Shown: positions 28,799 to 39,645, counted from the first letter of the stretch. The stretch is 54,125 bases of DNA from an uncultured Luteimonas sp. (GCA_934541015.1 CAKTDC010000022.1:1-54125); one strand, 5' to 3'. Notes: generated from the letters alone by a model not told the origin. Translations and numbers: made by a program.

Positions 28799-28881
28799 GT
28801 CATTCCCGCGAAGGCGGGACTCCAGCGACTTGCAACGTATTGAAAGCAAAGGCACTGGATTCCCGCCTTCGCTGGCCTGAC
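28799..28881. repeat. Long inverted repeat of the GTCATTCCCGCG family
   Basis: Left arm GTCATTCCCGCGAAGGCGGG then ACTCCAG (28799-28825) and right arm CTGGATTCCCGCCTTCGC.. to CTGAC (28855-28881) are inverse copies with a few mismatches around a 29-base middle. The left arm itself holds a small hairpin. It is preceded by AGCCCTGAACAGCT, as at 23072. It occupies the region upstream of thiD. Confidence 0.8.
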
Positions 28882-28930
28882 GGCCACTGTCCGCAACTTC
28901 CCCTGGCCCGACTGTCCGATCCCGCAGCCC

Positions 28931-29733
<803 letters not shown>

Positions 29734-29737
<4 letters not shown>

Positions 29738-30597
29738 GCCGCGGCGACACGCCCGCCACAGACGACGGCGCGCCGGCGGACATGATCGCGCTCCAGGCCG
29801 CCGACGGCCACCGCTTCGGGCTGCTGGCGTGCATTCCGGACAACCCGCGCCGCAGCCTGCTCTGGCTGCCCGCGCTGGGCGTGTCCGCACGCCACTACCT
29901 GCCGCTGGCGCAGGCGCTGTCGGCTCGCGGCGTGGCGGTGTTCCTGCACGAATGGCGCGGTCACGGCTCCAGCAGCCTGCGCGCCGGGCGCGACTGCAAT
30001 TGGGGCTACCGCGAACTGCTGCTGCTCGACCTGGCCGCCAGCCGGGCCCTGGTGGCCTCCCGCCTGCCCGGCCTGCCGCGGGTCGCCGGCGGCCACAGCC
30101 TGGGCGGGCAGCTGGCCTGCTGCCTGGCCGGGATCGATCCCGGGGCCGCCGGCACGCTGTGGCTGGCGGGTTCCGGTGCTCCCTGGTGGCGCGCCTTTCC
30201 GCCGCGGCAGCGGTTCTGGCTGCCAATGGCCTACCGGTTCCTGCCGTGGCTGGCCGAGCGCGCCGGCAGGCTGCCCGGCCACCGCATCGGCTTCGGCGGC
30301 AACGAGGCGCGCGGGGTGATGCGCGACTGGGCCGGCACCGCCCTGAGCGGCCGCTACGCCGCGCCCGGACTGCCCGATCTGGAGGCGGCAATGGCTGCGC
30401 TGCAGGTGGAGGTGCGGGCGGCCCTGTTCAGCGACGACTGGCTGGCCCCGGCCTCGTCGCTGGCGTACCTGCTGTCGAAGCTGCCGCGGGCCCGCGCCGA
30501 GCGGCGCAGCTTCGACGGCGGGGAACTGGGCGTGCGCGCGGACCACTTCCAGTGGATGCGCGCCCCGGAACCGGTGGCCGACTGGTTCAGCCGCTGA
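29734..30597 (+). CDS. Alpha/beta hydrolase (serine hydrolase)
   Basis: A 287-residue cytoplasmic alpha/beta hydrolase. The nucleophile elbow GGHSLGGQLACC is near residue 125; an oxyanion-type strand LWLPALGVSARHYLPLAQAL and the HEWRGHGSS segment precede it. A late Asp in FSDDWLAP and His in RADHFQWM are plausible partners of the triad. It is translationally coupled to thiD (ATGA), but the family is too broad to name a substrate. A lipase/esterase or YheT-like role is possible. Confidence 0.85.
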
Positions 30598-30763
30598 GGC
30601 GCTGCCGGCGCGGCGCCGCGCTCACGGCATCGGGACCGCTGCGCCATTGCGCAGCGTGCATGGACAACGGCATTCGTGGACGCCGGTGGCGCGGTTGGTC
30701 GACGGGCGACCTTGGGGACCACGGCCCCCGCCAGGGCAACTGCTCCGGCCGGCGCCGCTTCCT

Positions 30764-31783
30764 TCAGCGGCCGTCGTCGTAGCCGTCCGGATTGCGCGAC
30801 TGCCAGCGCCAGGCATCCTGGCACATGGCATCGATGTCCAGGCCGGCCTTCCATCCCAGCAGGCGGCTGGCCAGCGCCGGATCCGCATAGACCTGGGCGA
30901 CATCGCCCGCGCGCCGGTCCACGATCCCGTACGGCACCGGCCGCCCGCTGGCGCGCTCGAAGGCCTGCACCAGCTGCAGCACGCTCACGCCATTACCCGT
31001 GCCCAGGTTCACGGTGAAGCCGCGCTGCTCGCGCTCCAGCGCCTCCAGCGCGTCGGCGTGCGCGCGCGCCAGGTCCATCACGTGGATGTAGTCGCGCACG
31101 CCGGTGCCGTCGACGGTCGGCCAGTCGCCGCCGAAGACCTGCAGCCGCTCCCGGCGCCCCACCGCCACCTGGCAGACATACGGCATCAGGTTGTTCGGCG
31201 TCCCGCGCGGATCCTCCCCGATCAGGCCGGAAGGATGCGCGCCCACGGGATTGAAATAGCGCAGGATCGCCGCGCGGAAATCCGGCTCGGCCGCGCACAG
31301 GTCGCCGATCAGCTGCTCCATCACCAGCTTGCTGCGCCCGTAGGGATTGGTCACCCGCAGCGGCGCGTCCTCGCGCACCGGCACCGCATCCGGATCGCCG
31401 TAGACGGTCGCCGACGAGCTGAACACCAGCCGCCGCACGCCCGCCGCGCGCATGGCCTGCAGCAGGTGGATGGTGCCGCCGATGTTGTTGTCGAAGTAGT
31501 CCAGCGGGCGCTCGCAGGAATCACCCACGGCCTTGAGCGCGGCGAAGTGCATCACCGCATCGAAGCGGCCCTGCAGCAGCAGCTGCGCGGTCGCCTCGCG
31601 ATCGCGCAGATCGACGCGGTGGAATTCCAGGGACCGGCCGATGATGCGCTGCAGCCTGTCGAACACGGCCGGCGAGCTGTTGCAGAGGTTGTCGGCGACC
31701 ACCACCTCGTGGCCGCGTTCGGCGAGCACGACGCAGGCATGGCTGCCGATGTAGCCGGCACCGCCGGGGACCAGGATGCGCAC
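30764..31783 (-). CDS. galE: UDP-glucose 4-epimerase
   Basis: Interconverts UDP-glucose and UDP-galactose, supplying sugars for lipopolysaccharide or exopolysaccharide (339 residues, SDR fold). Seen: NAD-binding VPGGAGYIGSHACV, HFAALKAVGDSCERPLDYFD, the Ser in FSSSATVYG, catalytic YGRSK, and LRYFNPVGAHPSGLIGEDP. Full length. It is the last gene of the minus-strand run, 54 bases after lolD, and converges with the hydrolase gene across a 166-base gap where I see no gene. Confidence 0.95.
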   Translation of the reverse strand: MRILVPGGAGYIGSHACVVLAERGHEVVVADNLCNSSPAVFDRLQRIIGRSLEFHRVDLRDREATAQLLLQGRFDAVMHFAALKAVGDSCERPLDYFDNNIGGTIHLLQAMRAAGVRRLVFSSSATVYGDPDAVPVREDAPLRVTNPYGRSKLVMEQLIGDLCAAEPDFRAAILRYFNPVGAHPSGLIGEDPRGTPNNLMPYVCQVAVGRRERLQVFGGDWPTVDGTGVRDYIHVMDLARAHADALEALEREQRGFTVNLGTGNGVSVLQLVQAFERASGRPVPYGIVDRRAGDVAQVYADPALASRLLGWKAGLDIDAMCQDAWRWQSRNPDGYDDGR

Positions 31784-31837
31784 GCGGTTCTCCTTCGAAG
31801 GCAGCCCGCATTATCGCCCGCCGATGCGCGGCCGCGA

Positions 31838-32594
<757 letters not shown>

Positions 32595-32602
<8 letters not shown>

Positions 32603-33836
32603 AGCGCAGCGCCTCCGCCGGCGCCGTACGCGCCGCGCGCCACGCCGGATAGATCGTCGCGACGAAGGCCATGGCCAGCGCCACCGAGGCGATCATCACC
32701 ACGTCGCTGACCTGCAGGTCGATCGGCAGCCCGGTCACGTAGTACACGTCCTCGGGCATCAGCACCACGTTGAAGGTGGCTTCGATCGCGCGCAGGATGT
32801 GCTCGAGGTTGAAGGTCAGCAGCAGCCCGCCAACCACGCCCAGCAGCATGCCGATCACGCCGATCAGCGTGCCCTGCACCATGAACACCTGCATGACCCC
32901 TCCGGGCGTGAGCCCCAGCGTGCGCAGGATGGCGATGTCGGCCTGCTTGTCGGTGACCAGCATGACCTGCGACGACACCAGGTTGAACGAGCCCATCAGG
33001 ATGATCAGCGACAGCAGGATGCCGATCATCGTCTTCTCCAGCTTCAGCGCGCGGAACATGTTGGCGTTCTCCATGCTCCAGTCGCTGACCCGGTAATAGC
33101 CCGGGAGCTGCAGCGCCAGGTCGCGCGCGACTTCCCAGGAGCGGTCCATGTCGTGCAGCTTCAGGCGCACGCCGGTGACGCCGTCGCCCATGCGCAGCAC
33201 GCGCTGCGCGTCCTCGAGATTGACCACCGCGAGCCTGCGGTCGAAGTCCTGGTAGCCGGCCTCGAACAGTCCGCTGACCGTGAACCGCTTCAGCTGCGGC
33301 ACCGCGCCCATCGGCGTGACCTGGAAATCGGTGGTGACCACGATCCGGTCGCCCACGCTCACGCCCAGCCACAGCGCCAGCTCCTTGCCGAGCACGATGT
33401 TGTACGAGCCCGGCGCAAGATCGGCCAGGCTGCCCTGGACCATGCGCTCGCCCAGCTCCGACACCGTGTTCTCGTCCGCCGGCACCACGCCGCGGATCGC
33501 CGCCGGCTCCTGCCGGCTGCTGCGCAGCAGCGCCTGGGTATCGATGTAGGGGGCAGCGCCCGCCACCCGGGGATCCTTGCGGGCGACCCCGACAGCGTGC
33601 CGCCAGCCCTCCATCGGGCCTTCGTTGGCGCTGACCGTGGCGTGCGCCACCATTCCCAGCATCCGCTCCTTGATCTCGCGCTGGAAACCGCTCATCACCG
33701 CCAGCGTGGTGATCAGCACCATCACCCCGATCGCGATGCCCAGGATCGAGGCCATGGAGATGAAGGAGATGAAGCCGTTGCGGCGCTTGGCGCGCAGATA
33801 GCGCAGGCCGATGGCGACGGAGATCGGTTTGAACAT
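32595..33836 (-). CDS. lolC: Lipoprotein-releasing system permease LolC/LolE
   Basis: Inner-membrane subunit of the lipoprotein-releasing ABC transporter (413 residues). Topology is that of the FtsX/MacB type. One helix lies near the N-terminus (about 25-48: [20 protein letters not shown]) and is followed by a large periplasmic domain (about 50-265). Three helices end the protein ([60 protein letters not shown]). Only one lolC/E-type gene is present with lolD, as in species with a LolF-like homodimeric permease. The start overlaps the stop of a possible 59-codon gene (TGATG). Confidence 0.94.
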
Positions 33837-34015
33837 CAGCGCGCCTGGCCCATGCCCCGTACCGGCGCCGCGCGGTTGCGGCCGGCGGACACCACGGCGC
33901 GGACCGGACGCGTCGCCAGCGCAGGATTCAGCTCCGCCGGAACCTCCCCGCGTTCCGCCGCTGCAGCGCGGTACAGCGCGGGATGGCCGTCTGGGAGCCG
34001 GTCGGAAAGGGGCAT
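33836..34015 (-). CDS. Possible 59-residue protein upstream of lolC
   Basis: An open frame from ATG at 34015 to a TGA that shares its last base with the lolC ATG (TGATG). It begins 30 bases after the ygfX stop, so it would sit neatly in the operon. About 81% of codons end in G or C, slightly below its neighbours. The sequence (MPLSDRLPDGHPALYRAAAA, then an Arg/Ala/Pro-rich end) matches no family I know, and there is no clear ribosome site. It could be a genuine small gene, or a by-product of a GC-rich spacer. Confidence 0.35.
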   Translation of the reverse strand: MPLSDRLPDGHPALYRAAAAERGEVPAELNPALATRPVRAVVSAGRNRAAPVRGMGQAR

Positions 34016-34045
34016 CGAGGAGTCGGGCCGTGCGGGGGACAGGCG

Positions 34046-34462
34046 CTATGGTGCCATCGAACCCCGGCCGCGCGCAGCTGCCGCAAGCGGCCCGGCCAGA
34101 CGCAGTTCACGCCTGCACGCCGCCGGCAGCGTGTCGGGCCACCACGACAGCCGGCGGACATGGCCGGCGCCGTCGCGCCAGGAGACGAAGACCAGCGGCC
34201 CGCGCCACTGCACGCCGGCCTGCGCGACGCCGACCCCGTCCACCGTCAGCCGGCCGGACCTGAAGATCAGCTCAGTGCGCGGCCCGCGCCATTCCCGCCG
34301 CAGCAGCCAGCCGCCATGGCCGAGCACCAGCAGGCACAGGCCGGAGGCCGGCCAGCGCGGCATCTCCGAAGCCAGTACGGAAAACACCGCCAGTACGGTC
34401 AGCACCGCCAGACAGGCGGACAGCCACGCCGACGGCCGCCAGGCCAGCCGCGCTTCGGGCAC
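34046..34462 (-). CDS. ygfX: YgfX/CptA-like membrane protein
   Basis: A 138-residue protein with two close hydrophobic helices (about 10-30, AWLSACLAVLTVLAVFSVLA, and 37-52, ASGLCLLVLGHGGWLL) followed by a soluble beta-rich part (RTELIFRSGRLTVDGVG, GPLVFVSWRDGAGHVRRLSW). This layout is that of YgfX, whose gene is usually next to sdhE, as here. The start is GTG at 34462, one base after the sdhE stop. The open frame upstream belongs to the sdhE shadow. E. coli YgfX has been described as a toxin-like inhibitor of cell division; its true role is debated. Confidence 0.75.
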   Translation of the reverse strand: MPEARLAWRPSAWLSACLAVLTVLAVFSVLASEMPRWPASGLCLLVLGHGGWLLRREWRGPRTELIFRSGRLTVDGVGVAQAGVQWRGPLVFVSWRDGAGHVRRLSWWPDTLPAACRRELRLAGPLAAAARGRGSMAP

Positions 34463-34463
34463 C

Positions 34464-34727
34464 TCAGCGCGGCGGCAGCTCGCGGATGCGCTGGACGATC
34501 CCGGCGAGTCCGGCATCGGCGATCTCCTCGTGGCCCATGAACCAGCGCCAGAGCTTATCGTCCTCGACATCGAGCAGCTGTAGGAAAACCCCGCGTTGCG
34601 CCTCGGAAGACCGCGCCCATTCGCGGTCGAGCCAGCGTTCGAGCAGCTGGTCGAGTTCGCGCATGCCGCGCCGGCAGCGCCAGCGCAGGCGGCGCAGTTC
34701 GGCGGCGTCGGCGTCCTGGCCGGTCAT
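34464..34727 (-). CDS. sdhE: FAD assembly factor SdhE
   Basis: Small chaperone (87 residues) that helps attach FAD covalently to SdhA and FrdA; homologue of eukaryotic SDHAF2. The RGMRELD motif essential for flavinylation is at about residues 20-26 ([16 protein letters not shown]). The middle has [18 protein letters not shown], also typical. GAAGG lies just before the ATG. It lies downstream of sdhB in the sdh locus, after a 121-base GC-rich gap with possible hairpins, and is followed by ygfX. Confidence 0.95.
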   Translation of the reverse strand: MTGQDADAAELRRLRWRCRRGMRELDQLLERWLDREWARSSEAQRGVFLQLLDVEDDKLWRWFMGHEEIADAGLAGIVQRIRELPPR

Positions 34728-34848
34728 GCCTTCACACCGGGGCCGGGGCAGGTCGCGCGGCGGTGCCGCGGTTCCGCGTGGCCGGCGGCAGGTGCCCGCC
34801 GGCCGGGCGCGGGCGCCGATGCCGTCGCGGCATCGGCCAGGACGCGGC

Positions 34849-35634
34849 TCACCCGTGCCGCGCCAGCATCAGCTGCTTGATCGAACCGATCGCCTTGGCC
34901 GGGTTCAGGCCCTTGGGACAGGTGCGGGCGCAGTTCATGATCGTGTGGCAGCGGTAGAGCTTGAACGGATCCTCGAGGTCGTCCAGGCGCGCGCCGGTGT
35001 CCTCGTCGCGGCTGTCGATGATCCAGCGGTAGGCCTGCAGCAGGACCGCCGGGCCGAGGTAGCGCTCGCCGTTCCACCAGTAGCTCGGGCAGCTGGTGGT
35101 GCAGCAGGCGCAGAGGATGCATTCGTACAGGCCGTCGAGCTTGTCGCGGTCGGCCGGCGACTGCAGGCGCTCGCGGTCCGGCGGCGGCACGCTCTGGGTG
35201 CGGATCCACGGCTGGATCGAAGCATACTGCGCGTAGAAGTGGGTCAGGTCCGGCACCAGGTCCTTGACCACGCTCATGTGCGGCAGCGGGTACACCGGCA
35301 CCTCGGCCTTGGCGCAGTCCTCGATCGCGCGGGTGCAGGCGAGCGTGTTGGTGCCGTCGATGTTCATCGCGCACGAACCGCAGATGCCCTCGCGGCAGGA
35401 GCGGCGGAAGGTGAGCGTGGGGTCGACCTCGTTCTTGATCTTGATCAGCGCGTCCAAGACCATCGGCCCGCACTTGTCCAGATCGACCTCGTAGGTGTCG
35501 GTGCTGGGGTTCTGGCCATCGTCCGGATTCCAGCGATAGATCTTGAACGTGCGAACCCGCGTCGATCCGGCCGGCGCCTTGAAGTGCCTGCCCTTCTTGA
35601 TCTTCGAGTTCTTCGGGAGGGTGAATTCAGCCAT
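34849..35634 (-). CDS. sdhB: Succinate dehydrogenase iron-sulfur subunit
   Basis: Fe-S subunit of complex II, relaying electrons from SdhA flavin to quinone (261 residues). It carries the [2Fe-2S] motif [16 protein letters not shown] with the later Cys of LACT, the [4Fe-4S] motif [13 protein letters not shown], and the [3Fe-4S]/[4Fe-4S] cysteines of [19 protein letters not shown]. The gap to sdhA holds an inverted repeat that reaches almost to its start; the bases right before the ATG (TTTTAGAA) make a weak ribosome site. The usual order sdhA-sdhB is kept. Confidence 0.97.
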   Translation of the reverse strand: MAEFTLPKNSKIKKGRHFKAPAGSTRVRTFKIYRWNPDDGQNPSTDTYEVDLDKCGPMVLDALIKIKNEVDPTLTFRRSCREGICGSCAMNIDGTNTLACTRAIEDCAKAEVPVYPLPHMSVVKDLVPDLTHFYAQYASIQPWIRTQSVPPPDRERLQSPADRDKLDGLYECILCACCTTSCPSYWWNGERYLGPAVLLQAYRWIIDSRDEDTGARLDDLEDPFKLYRCHTIMNCARTCPKGLNPAKAIGSIKQLMLARHG

Positions 35635-35643
35635 TTCTAAAAT

Positions 35644-35737
35644 CCGGGATTTGGAATTGGGGATTCGGGATTCGGAAGAGCGGGGTTCACAGTCGGACGG
35701 CTGTTGCGAATCCCCGATCCCCGATCCTCAATTCCGG
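35644..35737. repeat. Inverted GGGATTCGGGATTCGG repeat between sdhA and sdhB
   Basis: Left arm 35644-35675 (with GGGGATTCGGGATTCGG) and right arm 35708-35737 (with GAATCCCCGATCCCCGATCC) are imperfect inverse copies of about 30 bases around a 32-base middle. It fills nearly the whole 105-base intergenic gap inside the sdh operon. The same motif type is at 32561-32590. Confidence 0.75.
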
Positions 35738-35739
35738 CA

Positions 35740-37530
35740 CTAGTAAACCCGCGCGACAGGCGGCACCACCTCGACTTCGTCGTCGAGGGTGTACATGTGC
35801 ACCGGGCGGTAGTCGATGCGGGTATTGCCGGCATCGTCCATCCAGCACAGCGTGTGCTTGTGCCAGTTCACGTCGTCGCGGTCCGGGAAGTCCTCGCGCG
35901 CGTGGGCGCCGCGCGACTCCTTGCGGTTCTCGGCCGATGTGATGGTCACCAGCGCCTGGCCCAGCAGGTTCTGCAGCTCCAGGGTCTCGATCAGGTCCGA
36001 GTTCCAGACCAGCGAACGGTCGCTCACCCGCACGTCGGCGAAGGAGTCGCGGATCTCGCGGACCTGGGTCACGCCTTCTGCCAGCGTCTCCTGGGTGCGG
36101 AACACCGCCGCATGGCCCTGCATCGAGCGCTGCATGTTGTCGCGGATGACCGCCGTGGGTGTGTCGCCGCTGGCGTTGCGCAGGCGGTCGAGGTTGGCGA
36201 CGGCCCGGTCGGTGGCATCACCGGGCAGGCGCTTGTGCGGCTGGCCCGGACGGATGGTCTCGGCGCAGCGGTTGGCCACCGCCCGCCCGAACACCACCAG
36301 GTCGAGCAGCGAGTTCGAACCCAGGCGGTTGGCGCCGTGCACCGAGACGCAGGCGGCCTCGCCGATCGCGTACAGGCCCGGCACCACCGAGTCCGGGTCG
36401 CCGTTGCGCAACTGCACCACTTCGCCGTGGTAGTTGGTCGGGATGCCGCCCATGTTGTAGTGCACGGTCGGGATCACCGGGATCGGCTGCTTCTCCACGT
36501 CGACGCCGGCGAAGATCTTCGCGCTCTCGGCGATGCCCGGCAGCTTCTTGTGGATGTCGGCCGGATCGAGGTGGGTCAGGTCGAGGTGGATGTGATCCTT
36601 GTGCTCGCCGACGCCGCGGCCCTCGCGGATCTCGATCGTCATCGAGCGGCTGACCACGTCGCGGCTGGCCAGGTCCTTGGCGTTGGGGGCGTAGCGCTCC
36701 ATGAAGCGCTCACCGTTCGAGTTGCGCAGGATCCCGCCCTCGCCGCGCACGCCCTCGGTGATCAGGCAGCCGGCGCCGTAGATGCCGGTCGGGTGGAACT
36801 GCACGAACTCCATGTCCTGCAGGCCCAGGCCGGCGCGCAGGGCCATGCCGCCGCCGTCGCCGGTACAGGTGTGGGCGCTGGTGGCGGAGAAGTAGGCGCG
36901 GCCGTAGCCGCCCGTGGCCAGCACCACGCCGTGGGCGCGGAACAGGTGCAGGGTGCCCTCGGCCATGTCGATCGCGAGCACGCCGCGGCAGGCGCCCTCC
37001 TCGTCGAAGATCAGGTCGAGCGCGAAATACTCGATGTAGAACTCGGCCTGGTGCTTGAGCGACTGCTGGTACAGCGTGTGCAGCATGGCGTGGCCGGTGC
37101 GGTCGGCGGCGGCGCAGGTGCGCTGGGCCACGCCCTTGCCGTAGTGCGTGGTCATGCCGCCGAACGGCCGCTGGTAGATCTTCCCGTCCTCGGTGCGCGA
37201 GAACGGCACGCCCTGGTGCTCGAGCTCGATCACCGCCGGGATGGCCTCGCGGCACATGTACTGGATGGCGTCCTGGTCGCCGAGCCAGTCCGAGCCCTTG
37301 ATGGTGTCGTAGAAGTGGAAGCGCCAGTCGTCCTCGCCCATGTTGGCCAGTGCGGCGGAAATGCCGCCCTGCGCCGCGACAGTGTGCGAGCGGGTCGGGA
37401 AGACCTTGCTGATGCACGCGGTCCGCAGGCCCTTCTGCGCCAGCCCGAAGGTGGCGCGCAGGCCGGCGCCGCCGGCGCCGACGACGATCATGTCGTACTT
37501 GTGTTCTGTAATCGGATACGCGGAAGTCAT
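35740..37530 (-). CDS. sdhA: Succinate dehydrogenase flavoprotein subunit
   Basis: Catalytic subunit of complex II: oxidises succinate to fumarate (596 residues). The N-terminal FAD fold is [20 protein letters not shown]; the covalent FAD His is in [11 protein letters not shown]. Further motifs are [32 protein letters not shown] and [19 protein letters not shown]. The C-terminal helical domain ends in TIDYRP-like [20 protein letters not shown] at 37530 is the family start and lies 7 bases after sdhD; 13 more in-frame codons upstream overlap sdhD and are not family-like. Confidence 0.98.
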   Translation of the reverse strand: MTSAYPITEHKYDMIVVGAGGAGLRATFGLAQKGLRTACISKVFPTRSHTVAAQGGISAALANMGEDDWRFHFYDTIKGSDWLGDQDAIQYMCREAIPAVIELEHQGVPFSRTEDGKIYQRPFGGMTTHYGKGVAQRTCAAADRTGHAMLHTLYQQSLKHQAEFYIEYFALDLIFDEEGACRGVLAIDMAEGTLHLFRAHGVVLATGGYGRAYFSATSAHTCTGDGGGMALRAGLGLQDMEFVQFHPTGIYGAGCLITEGVRGEGGILRNSNGERFMERYAPNAKDLASRDVVSRSMTIEIREGRGVGEHKDHIHLDLTHLDPADIHKKLPGIAESAKIFAGVDVEKQPIPVIPTVHYNMGGIPTNYHGEVVQLRNGDPDSVVPGLYAIGEAACVSVHGANRLGSNSLLDLVVFGRAVANRCAETIRPGQPHKRLPGDATDRAVANLDRLRNASGDTPTAVIRDNMQRSMQGHAAVFRTQETLAEGVTQVREIRDSFADVRVSDRSLVWNSDLIETLELQNLLGQALVTITSAENRKESRGAHAREDFPDRDDVNWHKHTLCWMDDAGNTRIDYRPVHMYTLDDEVEVVPPVARVY

Positions 37531-37537
37531 TGCGGGC

Positions 37538-37948
37538 TCAACCGGCGAAGGCGATGCGGGCGATCGCATACAGCGAGGCGATGGCGCCCAGCCCGCAAAG
37601 GAAGTTGACGATGAAATGCAGGGCGATCTCGTACGACCGGGTGTGCACGTAATCCTCGATCACCACCTGCAGGCCGAGCCTGGCGTGCCAGAACATGGTC
37701 ACCAGGAACACCGAGAACATGATCGCGTTCCACGGCCGCGCGATGATCGCGCGCGCGGTGTCCAGGTCGACGCCGACCAGCGACACCAGGGTGACCACGA
37801 ACCAGATCGCCAGCGGCGCGAGGATGACCGCGGTCACCCGCTGCACCCAGAAGTGCTCCGTGCCCGACTTGCCCGATCCCAGGCCACGGGCGCGCTTGAG
37901 CGGCGTGCGCAGCGGCGCCGCGCGCGAGGTCTCGCCGCCGCCGCTCAT
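37538..37948 (-). CDS. sdhD: Succinate dehydrogenase membrane anchor subunit SdhD
   Basis: Membrane anchor of complex II (136 residues). Three helices are visible (about 38-60 [20 protein letters not shown]; 72-93 [19 protein letters not shown]; 105-130 [20 protein letters not shown]). Conserved residues include [16 protein letters not shown], the region that contributes to haem and quinone binding. The ATG overlaps the sdhC stop by 4 bases; longer in-frame sequence upstream is an sdhC shadow. The N-terminal 30 residues are basic and unstructured. Confidence 0.93.
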   Translation of the reverse strand: MSGGGETSRAAPLRTPLKRARGLGSGKSGTEHFWVQRVTAVILAPLAIWFVVTLVSLVGVDLDTARAIIARPWNAIMFSVFLVTMFWHARLGLQVVIEDYVHTRSYEIALHFIVNFLCGLGAIASLYAIARIAFAG

Positions 37949-38340
37949 GCCGCACCCCGCAGGCCGAAGAACCAGATCAGGCCGGTGAGGACGAAGCCGA
38001 TCACGAACACGGCGTAGCCGGTCCGGCTCGCGGTGCCCAGGTCGAAGCCCCAGCCGGCGTCCCACAGCAGGTGGCGGATGCCGTTGAGCAGGTGGTAGAC
38101 CAGCGCCAGGGTGAAGCCGAACAGGAACAGCAGGCCCAGCGGCGAGGCCCACTGCCGGGAAGCGAATTCGTAGGCGTCGCCGCCGATGGCGATCGCCATC
38201 AGCCACCACACCAGCGAAATGCCGCCCAGGGCAAGGGAAATCCCGGTGATGCGATGCAGGATCGACATCAGGGACGTGATCTGGAACCGGTATGTCTGCC
38301 CAAGCATGAAGGGCGACAGGGGACGTTCGCGGTGTGCCAT
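37945..38340 (-). CDS. sdhC: Succinate dehydrogenase cytochrome b556 subunit SdhC
   Basis: Haem b-binding membrane subunit of complex II (131 residues, three helices). Seen: RPLSPFMLGQTYRFQITSLM then SILHRITGISLALGG (the SxxHRxTG signature), and haem-ligand region YHLLNGIRHLLWDAG. GAGGAGA lies just before the ATG. Upstream, 80 bases away and on the same strand, is the DUF1674 gene, so transcription of sdhC probably begins before that gene. Confidence 0.96.
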   Translation of the reverse strand: MAHRERPLSPFMLGQTYRFQITSLMSILHRITGISLALGGISLVWWLMAIAIGGDAYEFASRQWASPLGLLFLFGFTLALVYHLLNGIRHLLWDAGWGFDLGTASRTGYAVFVIGFVLTGLIWFFGLRGAA

Positions 38341-38420
38341 CGCTGGCTGGTCTCCTCGCTGGCGGCCGCGGGCCGCGTGGCTGGATCGTGGCCGATCCGA
38401 ACACCGGCCCCGCAGTCAAA

Positions 38421-38600
38421 TCAGAAATCGATACAGCGGCCGTTTTTTTCCCAGTCTCCGTACCGGGTGGGATCCGGGCCTTCCCGCCCGCCGATCTCCT
38501 GCATCACCGGCGCCTTGGAATCCGCTTCCGGAACAGACCTTTCGGTCTCTCCGGCTCCTGGATCCCGGTCCTCCTCGCCTATGATGCACTGGCCGTTCAC
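38421..38600 (-). CDS. DUF1674 protein, SDHAF4-like complex II assembly factor
   Basis: A small gene read on the minus strand. Its C-terminus, GPDPTRYGDWEKNGRCIDF followed by a stop, is the unmistakable DUF1674 signature. The eukaryotic family member SDHAF4 (Sdh8) protects flavinylated SdhA before it joins SdhB. Placement right ahead of sdhC fits this role. The start is uncertain: GTG at 38600 gives 59 residues and is the first start codon after an in-frame stop; an internal ATG would leave only the signature. No ribosome site precedes the GTG, and TAAAAT at 38612-38607 would place the transcript start at or within a base of it, so the message may be leaderless. Confidence 0.8.
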   Translation of the reverse strand: MNGQCIIGEEDRDPGAGETERSVPEADSKAPVMQEIGGREGPDPTRYGDWEKNGRCIDF

Positions 38601-38606
38601 CCCTGA

Positions 38607-38612
38607 ATTTTA
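38607..38612 (-). promoter_or_regulatory. Candidate -10 box for the sdh transcript
   Basis: TAAAAT on the minus strand, 7 bases before the GTG at 38600. It lies in the 24-base gap to the divergent ygfZ start. No convincing -35 is seen. Confidence 0.35.
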
Positions 38613-38624
38613 GGCGCAGGCGAC

Positions 38625-39503
38625 ATGCGCGACAAGCCGACCCCCGCTTCTGGCCAATATTTCGCCATTCCCGGACTTCCGCTGCTGACGCTGGAAGGAC
38701 GCGATGCGGTGCGCTTCGCGCAGGCCCAGTTCATGAACGAAGTCGCCGGACTCGCCGCCGGGCACTGGCAGTGGAACGGCTGGCTGACGCCCAAGGGCCG
38801 GCTGATCGCGCTGTTCGCGCTGCTGCGGCTGGACGCGGAATCGCTGCTGCTGCTGCCGGTGGGCGAGATCGATCCGGCCGCCTTCGCCGCACGCCTGCAG
38901 GGCTTCGTGTTCCGCAGCAAGCTGTCGATCCGGGTCCGCGACGATCTGCACGTCTCCGGCAGCTGCTCGGCGCCGGCGTCGGCCGAAGGCGCCCGATTCG
39001 CCGGCACCGCGACGGACCGGATCGAACTGGACATGGGTGGCGAAGGCGGCGCGCGCACCCTGGCGATCTCCGCGGAGCCGGCCCCGGCCGCCGATCCGGA
39101 GGCCTGGCTGCGCTGGCGGCAGTTCGACCTCGCCCACGGCCTGCCGCGGCTGCCGCAGGCGCAGCTGGAGCAGTGGACGCCGCAGCAGCTGTCGCTGGAG
39201 CGGCTGAAGGCCTTCAGCGTCGGCAAGGGCTGTTACCCGGGCCAGGAGATCGTGGCCCGCACCCACTTCCTCGGGCAGGCCAAGCGCGGCCTGGCGCGGT
39301 TCGCAGGAGCCGCCGGCGGACCGGGCGAGGTGATGCCCGGCACGCCCGATGACGCCGCCGGCGCCCGCGCCATCGGCCAGCTGATCTGCGCGGCCGGCGA
39401 CGAGGCTCTGGCGGTCCTGCCGCTGGATGCCGGCGAAGGGCCGTTCCACTGCGCCGGCCACGCGCTGACGCGGCTGCCGCTGCTGGACGGGCTCGCGCGC
39501 TGA
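38625..39503 (+). CDS. ygfZ: YgfZ/GcvT-like Fe-S cluster maintenance protein
   Basis: A 292-residue folate-binding protein related to GcvT and needed for function of some Fe-S enzymes (IBA57 family). The signature VGKGCYPGQEIVARTHFLGQ is complete with its key Cys. The N-terminal part has DAVRFAQAQFMNEVAGLAAG and the WNGWLTPKGRLIALFALLR segment, typical of the family. Placed divergently from the sdh locus, which makes an Fe-S enzyme complex. The two start codons are 24 bases apart. ATG at 38625 is the first in the frame and gives the usual length. Confidence 0.94.
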   Translation: MRDKPTPASGQYFAIPGLPLLTLEGRDAVRFAQAQFMNEVAGLAAGHWQWNGWLTPKGRLIALFALLRLDAESLLLLPVGEIDPAAFAARLQGFVFRSKLSIRVRDDLHVSGSCSAPASAEGARFAGTATDRIELDMGGEGGARTLAISAEPAPAADPEAWLRWRQFDLAHGLPRLPQAQLEQWTPQQLSLERLKAFSVGKGCYPGQEIVARTHFLGQAKRGLARFAGAAGGPGEVMPGTPDDAAGARAIGQLICAAGDEALAVLPLDAGEGPFHCAGHALTRLPLLDGLAR

Positions 39504-39645
39504 GGATCGCCACGGCCACCGGACGCCCGGCGCCGTGGCCCGGCACGCGTTCGTTGCTATCCTCAGGTCCTGGCACGACCCGCCAGCCGCGGCTGCGGCA
39601 GCACGGCGGCCGTGCTCCCCTCCTCGCGACTCCCCGGGAGAACCC

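Noticed and set aside
30598..30763. Small gene between the hydrolase and galE
   Set aside because: No frame with a start, ribosome site and protein-like sequence. Only a weak CTGCGC/GCGCAG hairpin is visible.
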